NCBI RefSeq assembly: GCF_014805685.1
Contig: NC_060906.1
Coordinates: forward strand, 5,791,998-5,855,997
Reading direction: 5' to 3'
DNA: 64,000 nt
DNA from: Silurus meridionalis
Lineage: Eukaryota > Chordata > Actinopteri > Siluriformes > Siluridae
Positions 30,431 through 41,645 of this stretch are shown here, piece by piece (within the stretch, counting starts at the first letter, position 1; each line of letters opens with the position of its first letter). The notes beneath the pieces were generated by a model. That model was not told the DNA's origin and ran no database searches. It was given only the letters and a program-made list of their open reading frames with translations. The translations under genes and the position numbers were made by a program.

Positions 30431-31208
30431 GATGTGTATTAGAGCTCACTGTCACAGCAGGTAATTAGAAGTAGTGGAGCTCTAATGATGTCATTAATAG
30501 CGAGGACAAGACACACAGCAGTTTGGGATTCTTTTATTGACTTTATTGATTAATTGATTTGGAGTATGATTGTGTTTCTGATCAAAGTAAGTTCATGTTT
30601 CAAAATAAAATCTATCAATACATTTAAAATAACAATAAATATAAATACAATACAGTGCAGTATTACAGCTTAAATATTTGAATTTATTTCAGATCAATTT
30701 TATTCATCCATTAAATGAATGGTGTCAGCGTCAGAGTCGTGTATTTACATGATCTGTTTCCAGGGTTTTCACGAATACAACTCTGTTATTACTGTTCTCT
30801 TTTCACAGCACCGTCTCTTTCAGTTCTAATGAAAGTTCTCATGTATTAAGAGGGAATTTTATGAATGATCAATAATGAAACACCTTCATTACTGTTAGTT
30901 ATTTACATACTTATTAACAGAAAGAAAATAAATAAATAAAATGATGAATTCAGTGGAGCAGACTGACAGCACGATGACCTGAAACAGAAAAACAGAGATG
31001 TGTTACTTTACATAATGTGTGTGTTTAGTAAAGTTTTGTAGGACATAAATCATCAATAATCATCTCATATTATATAATATTATTATATTTTAATCATCTC
31101 ATGTTAGCATCTAATCAGAAGGTAAATTTTGCTAACATTAATAGTTCTTTTCTGTTTTAAATCTTTAACTGCACTTAACACAAAACTAATTGGACGGCTT
31201 TGACTCAC

Positions 31209-31443
31209 TCTGTGGATGGATGTTCTTGTTGGCGTTGGGTCTTGGGTCTGGGCAGGGTTTTGAAGGCGAGATGGTTTCTACCTTCATGCCGTGACTTCGT
31301 CCCTGGGTGGTCTAAGAGGGACTTAAGTACACAGTCCTGCTGCCCAGCACCCTGTCGTTCATCTCCATGATGTCTACTCGAGCCTCATCAGGAGATGAAA
31401 ACGTCACATACCCGATGCCTCCGCGTCCGTTCTCCATCATGAC
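31209..31443 (-). pseudogene. PABP-like RRM, second exon
   Basis: After a 'cccgtacag' acceptor the minus strand reads VMMENGRGGIGYVTFSSPDE then ARVDIMEMNDRVLGSRTVYL, the RNP1-containing half of a poly(A)-binding-protein RRM (closest in layout to PABPC RRM4). In this frame a stop follows at 31314-31312. In the neighbouring frame the exon stays open through TLPRPKTQRQQEHPST to a good donor (GTGAGT at 31208-31203), so one base may have been lost. The RNP1 aromatic core is altered (IGYVTF). Decayed or fast-evolving. Confidence 0.7.
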
Positions 31444-31613
31444 CTGTACGGGACAGTGTTTAGAAACACAAAGCAAAGAACGCACATCAAACGTGTTAGA
31501 GGTTCACAATATCAGAGCTCTCCACATTCAGAAAATACTCCAGCTGAGTATGCGGAGGAAACCCCAAGTTACTGGAAAGAAGAAAAATGTAAGGATCAGG
31601 AGTTATAAATGAC

Positions 31614-31703
31614 GTGTGCAGTGAGGACAGTCCCAAATCTCAGGAACGCTTCGTACACGTCCTTCATCCACTGTACAGTCCAGATTTCTCAGCAGCAGTG
31701 TGA
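31614..31703 (-). pseudogene. PABP-like RRM, first exon
   Basis: After a 'tttgtagacag' acceptor the minus strand reads TLLLRNLDCTVDE (RNP2-type strand), and after a one-base slip VYEAFLRFGTVLTAH. Removing one G near the slip leaves 89 bases ending in phase with the next exon's VMMENG. That split matches the RRM fold across two exons. The donor would be GTCATT, a weak match. With the exon at 31209-31443 it covers about one RRM. The other RRMs and the MLLE domain were not found. Confidence 0.68.
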
Positions 31704-31949
31704 CTGTCTACAAAACAACAACCAGTGTGTTCATCACTTCATTTACATTTCTTTAGGTTTAAAAAACAGGAAACATTCAGCATTGGACTTTTGAGTAAGT
31801 TGTGCTGTGTGATTCATGATAATCAGATTTATGGTGAGACATAAACACCTTCAACAAAGTCAGACTCATAAATAATAATTTACCTGATTATCTACACACA
31901 GTTATACATTTTCTCACATTCTCTAAAGTCTCCAAAAGTCCAACGGACT

Positions 31950-32260
31950 TCAGTCTGTTCTTTTTTGATCCTCCATCATCTGCTCCTCAACCATCTGCTT
32001 CTCCACCTTCTGCTCCTCCACCTTCTGCTCCTCCACCTCTAAAGAAGTGTCAGATAGAGATGGGTTATATATAACATTCAAAATGCGCCCAATATTACAA
32101 GAAGAGTATCTGTTCTTGATGAAGCCTGTTTGTTCAGGTGAAATAACACAAGGCAGAACTTTCTCGTCAGAGTTTTTGCTAAGATGTTCATATCCTGGTC
32201 CAGGTGATTTACCAGATATCAATCTAGAATAATGGAATCCTGTATGTACACAAAACAAAC
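31950..32260 (-). pseudogene. L1-type LINE RT scrap
   Basis: The minus strand reads LPCVISPEQTGFIKNRYSSC then NIGRILNVIYNPS, the finger-region motif of L1-lineage reverse transcriptases, followed by a low-complexity tail of EEQKVE-type units (about 31960-32040) that is not part of the RT. Very short and isolated. Confidence 0.65.
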
Positions 32261-32863
32261 AAATGAAAACAGACAAATGAATCAAACAAATGAATCTCAT
32301 TTAAAATGCTTTCAGTGATTCTACATTCTTTTATATGAAGTGTTTCCACAGTTTGCATGTTAAATGCTAACCAAGTTACCAAGAAAATGCAGCAAGTTTC
32401 TGTATCCAGATCTAACAGTAGAAAGCACTGCCTCGTTTCCTGTAGCAGTTCACACCTGCTCTCATCATCCATCATGTAAATGGGAGACTCACCCAGGAGA
32501 AAAACACAAGCCTGAACCAAAAGAGGTGGATTCCAAAATGACCTGAAATAGCAGCCAAGGTGAAGAAGTACCTGGGACTTCTCACCTGGGACACTGGAAA
32601 GCTGCAGCTCAGTTAACAGCACAGCGTGCATGCTGAGCAGCATCTTTTCTTAAGAATCACTTACACCCTGTTTGCTACCTTCATTTCCATTTAAAGGTGT
32701 TGCTTTGGATCATTTGGATCTTCTGAATGCAGGATTCCATGTTTCTATAAATACTAACCTTAAAAATCTGAGGCCAATCATCTCTAGAACCCCGACTCAT
32801 TTCCTACAATAAACGCATCTGTCCTTAACCAAACTAATCTGATTGATAGGAAGACTGTAAATA

Positions 32864-32867
<4 letters not shown>
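32261..32867. other. Unassigned, one minus-strand open frame
   Basis: A 139-codon minus-strand frame covers 32224-32643 (RCELLQETRQCFLLLDLDTE) with splice-like gtgagt and cag sites inside, but no family is recognisable. It lies between the L1 scrap and the second Tc1 element. Possibly a decayed exon of one of the neighbouring host genes. Confidence 0.3.

Positions 32868-32896
<29 letters not shown>
32868..32896. repeat. (TA)n microsatellite
   Basis: A TA run of about 28 bases abutting the left end of the second Tc1-like element; 'tatatatataat' follows its right end. Confidence 0.9.
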
Positions 32897-34494
<1,598 letters not shown>

Positions 34495-34627
34495 TATATA
34501 TATAATAATCATGATGGCTCTAAAGTGAAGAAAAACACAGCAATGACCTGAACATAACCTTTTCCACTAGTATGACAAAACACTTTCCTTTTTTCAGTCA
34601 TATTCTATAATAGATCTCACAGCTCAC

Positions 34628-34709
34628 CATGTGTTTGCAGAGAAGGTGCAATATTTCTGCAAATAATATGCCGGCTCTTGCCACAGGAAGTAGTGGTTTG
34701 CTAAATTCA
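34628..34709 (-). CDS. eif4g: eIF4G-like MA3 domain, exon 3 of 3 seen
   Basis: Between a 'tatgaattccag' acceptor and a GTGAGC donor (34627-34622), the minus strand reads EFSKPLLPVARAGILFAEIL then HLLCKHM. The split first codon is completed by AT from the preceding exon (34805-34930), and the exon ends in phase 0. In the eIF4G family this is the end of the MA3 helical domain. No stop or indel. Downstream exons (W2 domain) were not found, because a Tc1 element begins just below. Confidence 0.78.
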
Positions 34710-34804
34710 CTGGAATTCATAAGAAATCAACAATTAAAAACAAACACCAACTTCCTTTCCAGCAAAAAATTTATATGTATAGTCTCAAATGTAACTTTAA
34801 ATAC

Positions 34805-34930
34805 ATTAATAATTCTCTCAAAGAGATTCCTCCTTCCCGAAGCACAGGATTAACGAGCTCCGCTATGTACTGCCATACATAAGGAATGTCAATCGCCATA
34901 TCATCTGCTATCTCGTGGGTTTCTGAGAAC
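34805..34930 (-). CDS. eif4g: eIF4G-like MA3 domain, exon 2 of 3 seen
   Basis: After a 'tgtttacacag' acceptor the minus strand reads FSETHEIADDMAIDIPYVWQ then YIAELVNPVLREGGISLREL, the conserved IDIPxVWxYxAELV block of eIF4G MA3 domains. The donor is gtattt (34804-34799). The phase joins both neighbours exactly (1 + 125 bases on entry, 2 bases left on exit). eIF4G scaffolds the cap-binding complex with eIF4A, eIF4E and PABP in the cytoplasm; which paralogue this is cannot be decided from three exons. Confidence 0.82.
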
Positions 34931-35194
34931 CTGTGTAAACAAGGAGAGGTAAGAAAATGGAGAAAAAGAAAGAATAGAAAAAAGACAGAATAAAGTCTTA
35001 TTAAAGGATTCTGATTCTCTTATAAAATTCTCTGAATATGACCAAATGTAAACGCATGCGTATTCATAATAATGCTAACAATAACCCCATTGGGTGTAAA
35101 TATGTCATCAAGCTGTGGACATCTCATGACGCAGACAGTAGTGTCTCTGGCGCCAGTGGGAGACGGAGCTGTGTGGTGCAGGAATGTCACTCAC

Positions 35195-35367
35195 CCTTTA
35201 AAAAACTGAGATGTGGAGAGGATCCCAGCCTGCAGCAGCTGATGGAACAGATGACCCATGTGGTCACGTGTGATCTGGTTTCGCTCCAGCATGGTCTCCA
35301 CACCCACCTGAACAAAAACGTAAAGCATCCTGCCCTGGTCCAGTTCCTCCACGCAATGCAAGGCCTC
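35195..35367 (-). CDS. eif4g: eIF4G-like MA3 domain, exon 1 of 3 seen
   Basis: After a 'gttcgggtgcag' acceptor the minus strand reads EALHCVEELDQGRMLYVFVQ, VGVETMLERNQITRDHMGHL and FHQLLQAGILSTSQFFKG, then a strong GTGAGT donor (35194-35189). This is the first half of the MA3 domain. The frame is open for all 173 bases and passes in phase to 34805-34930. Upstream exons would lie across the assembly gap (36068-36167) or have been lost: 35418-36060 holds only transposon-like sequence. Confidence 0.82.
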
Positions 35368-35504
35368 CTGCACCCGAACCCACCACCATTATGTGACGCA
35401 GTAACAAGATAATAACCGATGTGTATTCAAATAAATGTGATCATAAGACACTGCATGAGATGTGTAGAAACTCCTCAATAATGGATTTAGACCATTTATT
35501 TTTA

Positions 35505-35700
35505 ACATAAATATGCCGCACCTGTCTATAAGCCGCAGGTGTCTACACTAATGAACTTTACACAGGCTTTAACAAAAGACACGTTACACACGGTTTAAGG
35601 GGTGAAATATGTTGCGCTTCCTTTAGGGAATAGCCTGCCACTGCATACTTTCGGTATTACTGCATGTGTGGAGACCGAGGAATATGTCCTTATTATTTTC
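35505..35700. mobile_element. pogo/Tigger-like relic
   Basis: It contains 'ctgtctataagccgcaggtg' and 'gccgcacctgtctataagcc', an arrangement seen near termini of pogo-like fish elements. No transposase. Family by recognition only. Confidence 0.35.
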
Positions 35701-35929
35701 TGATGGTCATTTCTAAGTTTCTTTGACTAACCCTTAATGCTGTTGCAAACAAAAATAAAAAAGCACGAGTTTTGGAAATCTGTCTGTGCTTATATGATTT
35801 CTGTTGTAACTGGAGTTAGTGAGCTCTCCCTTCACCCAGACTCAACGCGTTACAACGGCTTGTATCTAAACAGTAAACCAAGAAAGTCATTGTTCACTGT
35901 CTTCCTCCTTCCTTTCACAACTACTGTGG

Positions 35930-36067
35930 TACCTTGACCTATAAGTGCATTAATGTACGGGTTTTCCGAGGTACGAGCGGTCACTCTGTCGATTTTTTTT
36001 GTTTTGTTGTTACGCGAGCAAAAAATTGAGGTACGAGCTCAAGTTGCCGCTGCTAGATGGCGAATCG
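35930..36067 (+). mobile_element. DNA-transposon terminal fragment at the gap
   Basis: 'gtggtaccttgacctataag', 'ttttccgaggtacgagcggt' and 'aggtacgagctcaagttgcc' resemble the end of a pogo/Tc1-superfamily element whose remainder is lost in the N gap. Confidence 0.4.
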
Positions 36068-36167
36068 NNNNNNNNNNNNNNNNNNNNNNNNNNNNNNNNN
36101 NNNNNNNNNNNNNNNNNNNNNNNNNNNNNNNNNNNNNNNNNNNNNNNNNNNNNNNNNNNNNNNNNNN
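36068..36167. other. Assembly gap of 100 N
   Basis: Exactly 100 N bases, the conventional length for a gap of unknown size. Sequence on the right is a minisatellite, which probably caused the break. Confidence 0.98.
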
Positions 36168-36390
36168 CAGAATGGCTTAGTGTGGGGAGGAACAGCAGAA
36201 TGGCTTAGTGTGGGGAAGGGGAACAGCAGTCCACTGGGAAGAAGTTGGTGTAGTTTAGTGTGGGGAGGAACAGCAGAATGGCTTAGTGTGGGGAGGAACA
36301 GCAGAATGGCTTAGTGTGGGGAGGAACAGTAGAATGGCTTAGTGTGGGGAGGAACAGCAGAATGGTTTAGTGTGGGGAGGGAACAGTAGA
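36168..36390 (+). repeat. 28-bp minisatellite
   Basis: About eight tandem copies of cagcagaatggcttagtgtg plus gggaggaa, with one expanded unit near 36206-36250. It starts at the gap edge, so its true length is unknown. Confidence 0.93.
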
Positions 36391-36612
36391 CGCTGTGCTG
36401 CAGTACAGAGACTCATGAAGCTCACTACAGAATTGCAACAGGAAGTTTAAGAAACAAATCAGAATGAAAAGAGAAAATAATAAGGAACAGAGTGAATTTG
36501 AAATGTATGTGGAAGACTTTTGTGTTTGCTTCTTTATGAGCAAATATATTATAGTTATATTATTAGTTAAAGTTATTAAAATGTTACAAATCCTCCCAAA
36601 CCCACATTATTG

Positions 36613-37037
36613 TCAGGAATCCACCTGCCCCTCCCCCCTTTGGGGGCTGTCATTGCCTCCGCTTTCTCTAAAGCTCCGGGCTTCATTCATTGAACACACC
36701 TGAGACTCATTCACTCACTAATCACCTGCTCCTCTATAAACCCCTCATTCACCCACACTCCACTGTAGGTTCATGTCGGTCTGTTACCTCACATGCATGT
36801 ATTTCGCTTTGTACCTTTTTGTCTCTGACTTCTCACTCTCTCCACGGCTGCGCTTCCTTTCGAGCGCACCCAGTACCCGATCCGGCACTGTTTTGGATCT
36901 ATGTTCATGCGTTTAGCGCGACGTTTAACCCGTGACTGCTCAGCACCACACAAGTATTTATGTTGGTTCTGCCTTGTTTTGTGAATAAACTTTGTTTTTT
37001 CTATACTTCGGCTTCCGCCTCCGTATCCCGCATAACA
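36613..37037 (+). mobile_element. Solo LTR, third lineage
   Basis: 425 bp from TGTCAGGAATCCACCTGCCC to ...CGCCTCCGTATCCCGCATAACA. The start matches elements A and B and the end matches B (CCGCCTCCGTACC...TAACA), but the middle is different. TATA box 'cctctataaaccc' (about 36732) and polyadenylation signal 'gtgaataaac' (about 36981). No second LTR nearby, hence solo. The flanking 5-bp duplication is not exact. Confidence 0.82.
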
Positions 37038-37469
37038 ATCATCACTACCAGAGCGGTAGATGGCTCTGTCACAGGTTTGAATAAGCTGGCTCATCATTGA
37101 GCGAATCAGACGATCAAAGAAGACAGCGCTGCCTGCCTTTAAAGGGGGAAGGGGAAAACTTGTTCTGTTTAAGCTCTGTGTTTTTAGGTGTTTTAATCAC
37201 TCTTGTTTTTACATAAGAAATACTTGCATGTGGTCTACTGGCCTTTGAGATCTTTTAGTTGCCCTGAGAAGTTGAGGATGAAAAGGAAATGTGAAAGTTC
37301 CAAAAAATGACTGCTTGATGCACACTAGTTTAAGAAGGGAATCAGCTGTGGAGTAAAAAAGGCACAATCTGGGTATTCTTTTCAGAATGTTGTTCCAAAC
37401 CTGTTTGACTGTTTGACACAAAATGATATTTAAAATAAACAAAACAATATGTCTTTTGACTGCTTTCTT

Positions 37470-37692
37470 CAATAACTACATACCACAATACTTGTACTTT
37501 TACTTTCAGTACTTGAGTAGTAAATTTTAAAATAAACTACTTGTAATACTTAAGTATAAAAATGTTGAATACTTTAGTACTTCCACTTTAATATGGTGCT
37601 TAAAGACACTTCAACTTCTACTCAAGTCACTTATTTGATAGAGCACTTGTACTTTTACTCAAGTCTGAGTCTCTAGTACTTTATACATCTCT
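37470..37692 (-). mobile_element. hAT-like MITE
   Basis: The block is rich in 'acttgtacttttactcaagt' repeats and ends '...tatacatctctgg', which on the minus strand is a CCAGAGATG-type tip of a kind common in hAT non-autonomous elements of fish. No coding capacity. Confidence 0.5.
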
Positions 37693-37860
37693 GGTTAATA
37701 GTGTAACTCAGGATAAGGTAAGTTAAAATAAGATACCTTTATTTGTCCAACGGTGGGAACATTTTTGTTTACAGCAGCAAAGAAAAGAAGAAATGTGCAA
37801 ATATATAAAGTAGAGACAAAAGTATACATCACAGTGTATAAATACAAAAGGAAAAGAAAC
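37693..37860 (-). mobile_element. L2/CR1-type LINE 3' tail, inverted copy
   Basis: Reverse complement of the tail at 362-464: 'gtgtaactcaggataagg', 'agatacctttatttgtccaa' and 'cagcagcaaagaaaagaag'. The part running to 37860 resembles the A-rich 3' UTR of the LINE at 58925. Confidence 0.7.
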
Positions 37861-38441
37861 GGAGACAATAAGTTGTTATGCTTTTAAACATATAGCATGG
37901 CTTTAAATTTGTGTTATTGTATTACTGTGTTTTTAGGGTTAGGTTTGGGGTTATAGGGTTAATTTAGGGGAAGATTCCCAAAATGTTGCTCACCTAATTC
38001 TAAAAAGACAAAAATATAATAGACACAAATAGCCAATGAAGGATCCGCAGTCTTAGAAGAGTAAAAGCAAAACTTCTTTATTCCATACACGTTCTAATGA
38101 GCCCAATAAAAGATGGGTACTTCATCAAGTATAAATTATAAAGCACACATGCTGTTTGCTCACGCTCGTATTTATACCCTGAAGACACCTGGTGTCTCTT
38201 TTTTTCTAATTTTTCCCTCTTTGTTTCAATTAGATTGTCTATAATACTCTACTTGATTATGCAAGTGCCTAGCTTATACTTTATTTGTATTCTCTGAACT
38301 GATTGTTACATGGTGTGTAGAATCTTCACAAGGGTGAGCTTTTTGCAAGCCTGTTATTCTTGCATGCACCGAGCAATGTGTGTTTTTGTCACTGATTTTA
38401 CCCTGTTTAACATCTTCTCTCTGTTGGTTTCTTTTGCTCAG
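37861..38441. other. No recognisable gene
   Basis: AT-rich sequence with a short 'agggttaggtttggggttat' tract near 37935 similar in composition to the CCCTAA-rich array further right. No supported frame. Confidence 0.4.
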
Positions 38442-38797
38442 CTCCATCAAGCAGACGTTCTGGGACATCTCCTAAGAGTGGTCTCCGCAAACAATATCGC
38501 CAATTCCAGCTCTTCTCACTTGCTACTGATATTGCTCGATTTATTGAACATCTCTCTAGCCCAAATGTTCCAGAGAATCCCTGTCTGCCTCCTCGCATCG
38601 TGGAGAGCTCCTTTACGCGTAAAATGGGCACACAGACCTCATCTGACCTCTCTGCTGCCTTTGACCAACAGACCCAAACTTATGATCACAACCTGCTTTC
38701 CTGCAACAAGACCACAGTCTTCTCCTTATCCCTCACGCTGGTCCCACACATCTCCAGTCCCTTCATCCGATTATCTTGCTGCTTTACCTTTGTCTGA
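38442..38797 (+). CDS. Possible terminal exon, unknown product
   Basis: A strong acceptor (tttcttttgctcag, ending 38441) is followed by 118 open codons: PSSRRSGTSPKSGLRKQYRQ, QLFSLATDIARFIEHLSSPN, VESSFTRKMG. A stop follows at 38795-38797 and AATAAA lies at about 38864. The codon pattern looks protein-like up to the KMG region. No family recognised. An overlapping longer frame (38310-38867) has no such splice support. Confidence 0.3.
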
Positions 38798-38869
38798 CTC
38801 TAAGCCAGAATACTCCCTCATGTCTTCTGCAGCTGAAGAGGCCCACAAGCTTTTTTTATCCCAATAAAC

Positions 38870-39544
38870 TTGCTTAGACTCAATAAATTCAACATACTCA
38901 TAGCATCAGTCAGACTTTATTCTACTCTCACACATAAATGGCTTACTATTATCATTTTACTTATACTTGTGTAAATAGGTTATATACATTTGATTAACAT
39001 TTAGGCTAAATAGGTTTTTCAAACTACTTCTATTGTATCTAAAGTTCTACAATGATTATTAGGTTCATTTTGTTGGATTAATATTAGTGTGATTATAACA
39101 CATGCTAGATAAGGTTGATTAAAATATTTTTCTCGACAAGGGGTTAGGGTTAAAGGGTTGGGGTTTAGTGGGATAAGTGGTGAAGAGCCGGCCAAGCCCA
39201 GTGTCCATGTTGTGCCCTGGCCTACCTCCCAGTCACCAAGCACTCATACCTTGTGTTTTGTCAGTCATGAACATGAGCTCCAAATTACTCTAGACTGTTC
39301 ATTCAAACTCCATGGGTGTATGGAACTCTATTTATCCATGTTCGTTTCCTTATGTTCTCAGACCACCATTTATTATGTTGTAGTCCCATGATCTTCAGGG
39401 ACCCAACACCATGTTGAATAAAGTGCTGGACAATAAAAGGATGGGCTTCTTTCTCATGCTTGACATTGACAATTAAGCTGACAACACTGATACAAAGTGT
39501 TGCTAGTCTCCCCCACATACTGTTTACTGCACTTTGAGTAGTAG
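38870..39544. other. No recognisable gene
   Basis: Contains a short 'ggggttagggttaaagggtt' tract near 39140 and low-complexity stretches. No supported coding or RNA feature. Confidence 0.4.
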
Positions 39545-39559
39545 ATTAGATAAACAATC

Positions 39560-39925
39560 CTGGGGTTAGCTGGTGTTGGATCTGTGATGATCGCAAATGT
39601 TGAGCTATTTTATGAGTTGCTCAGTAGCTCCTAGTTTTATAACTATAATGATTGAATAAGACTGTAGAAAGAACATCACTCTCCAGTGCTCTGTATTGTT
39701 GAAAGATTTATAATCACACTCTTAAAGGTCACCCAAATGAGGATGGGTTCCCTTTTTGAGTCTGGTTCCTCTCAAGGTTTTTTTCCTTATAACATCTAAG
39801 GGAGTTTTTCCTTGCCACAGTCATCAGGGATAAATGCACACCATTCACCTTGACTGTTGATTTCTGTAAAGCTGCTTTGAGACGATGTCTGTTGTGAAAA
39901 GTGCTATAGAAATAAACTTGACTCC
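39560..39925 (+). mobile_element. LINE 3' end, plus-strand copy
   Basis: Matches, in inverse orientation, the 3' end of the LINE at 41646-43530: 'gaggatgggttcccttttt', 'ctaagggagtttttccttgc', 'tgatttctgtaaagctgctt', 'gagacgatgtctgttgtgaa' and the terminal 'aataaacttgact'. No coding part remains. Confidence 0.85.
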
Positions 39926-40032
39926 GTAGCTCACATATGACATGCTAAATGCACATGACTGTTCATTTATTTGTCAAAGAGAGGGAGGCTGATCTCTGGA
40001 TATGTAGTTTTGAACGTTTCCTTTTTGCACAG

Positions 40033-40180
40033 AAAGCATAGTAGCCATATGCAGAGATATGGAGAACAAGATGAGAATAAAAACTCTGCTTTAAATGACC
40101 CTGAAGATGAGATAAATGGTGAGGACTTTGTAGAGTTCACAGCCATTGTAGATGAACATGCTGTGAGCAGCAACCATTGA
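40033..40180 (+). CDS. Possible terminal exon, acidic tail
   Basis: Acceptor 'cctttttgcacag' (ending 40032) is followed by KHSSHMQRYGEQDENKNSAL, NDPEDEINGEDFVEFTAIVD and EHAVSSNH, then a stop. The 48-residue acidic stretch with VEFTAIVD looks like a cytoplasmic tail. No upstream exon was found on this strand within the window, and no family can be named. Confidence 0.35.
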
Positions 40181-40754
40181 ACAATGTTTACAAAAATGTT
40201 TGAGTGCAGACCAGCAGTCAGATATTCTTACTGAAACATCTCTCTAAGCAGTGCTGCTGTTCCACTGTGCTTCATGGCCAAAAGTCCTGTTTCTTTCCTT
40301 AATGAGATACCATGACGTTCTGCATGTACGGTTATCACGGAACTTCTAATATTCATAGGAACCATAGTTTTTCCTTAAATCACACATTATAGTCTTCTGT
40401 ATTTTCATTTATATTCAGATGATCATAAGTACAATTTAATGCTTAACTTTCATATGCCACAGAAATCAATAACTTTGCCTCATTTTTTTCCACACCTTCC
40501 TTTCACCTCAATGTTCTTTCCCACAATTGGTGAGTAAACATCCTCTATTTTAGTGTTTCCTTTATCCTGCTTTCTCCCTTGCATTTCTCATAACTTTAAC
40601 TGGTGTCCCTTTTGACTCCATTGGTGCTGCTGTGTACCTTTGGTGCAGTTCTTAAAACTTATGATTAACCTCATATCATATGGCCTGTTTTCTTTAAAGC
40701 TGTTTCCATACTCATGCTTTGTCTTATGTGTGCTCTCAGATGACATTTCATGAG

Positions 40755-40945
40755 CATAAGCTTTGTGAGTCCTTTTAAATTCTACCACCAAATTGCGTGC
40801 AGGTGTAATCAATCAGGAACTGGGTGACTGTGAACATGGATCTGTAGCTGAGGTCTGGGGAATGTAGTCCACAGCAGCCATGTTTGTAGGGGGCAATGAC
40901 TCCTGGGAATTGCGGTTTGTGGTTTCCTGTGTCATGACATTCTCA
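40755..40945 (-). repeat. LTR-like repeat, copy 1
   Basis: About 190 bp including 'caggtgtaatcaatcaggaa', 'ctgggtgactgtgaacatgg' and 'cagcagccatgtttgtaggg', ending 'cctgtgtcatgaca'. The inverse copy is at 46381-46565. On the minus strand it starts TGTCATGACAC, consistent with an LTR tip. Confidence 0.6.
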
Positions 40946-41559
40946 TTGTAGCTTGTGGGTGGCAATCGTACTTATAACGGAAAGCAATTCTGGTGCAAAT
41001 TACAAAGCTTTTATACAATGTCAATGTACATTTAAAAAAAAACTACTGTGTGTGTGAGGGAATTCTGATCTTCATCAGAATAATGTTTTGATATTAATCC
41101 TCTTTGAAGCACTTCTACTGAACTATATGATCCTGACCTGTAGGAACCTAACCATGAATCCACAGAATAGACAGAGAATTACAAGATTTAACATCTCTTT
41201 TCAGCCATAAAACCCCCTTCCTAATGTATAGAGTTCAACAGTAGTTGAAGCTGCACCGTTTACCGCATCAACCCTCATTCTTCTTCCTTTTTCCATGTCT
41301 TCTCTTCTTTTCCATCCTCCCCCCATTCATAATAGCACTTACCACAGGATCCACCCCTGAGGCACACCGTGTTTATAGCGATATTACAGCAAGCACTTTT
41401 CACTAATCAGTTTCATTATAGAAACTATAGGAAGGAATACAAATCATTGATTATTCACACGCTTGCATGGAATAAATGATATAAAACATTGGTTAATAAA
41501 TAAATAAATTTGTATAATATAATATAATATAATTAAAATAAAACTATATAAAAATTGTA

Positions 41560-41645
41560 ACCCTACCTCAACCCTGTAACCCTAATTTATAACCCTAACC
41601 TGCAACCCTATTTTATTACCCAACCCATGACGCAGTAACCCTAAA
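41560..41645. repeat. CCCTAA-rich array, left remnant
   Basis: 'ttgtaaccctacctcaaccc' and 'gtaaccctaatttataaccc' are the same units as the main array at 43531-45880. A LINE now lies between them. Confidence 0.85.

Noticed and set aside
36057..36314. Frames running through the N gap
   Set aside because: They contain 34 unknown residues from N bases and a minisatellite; not evidence of coding.
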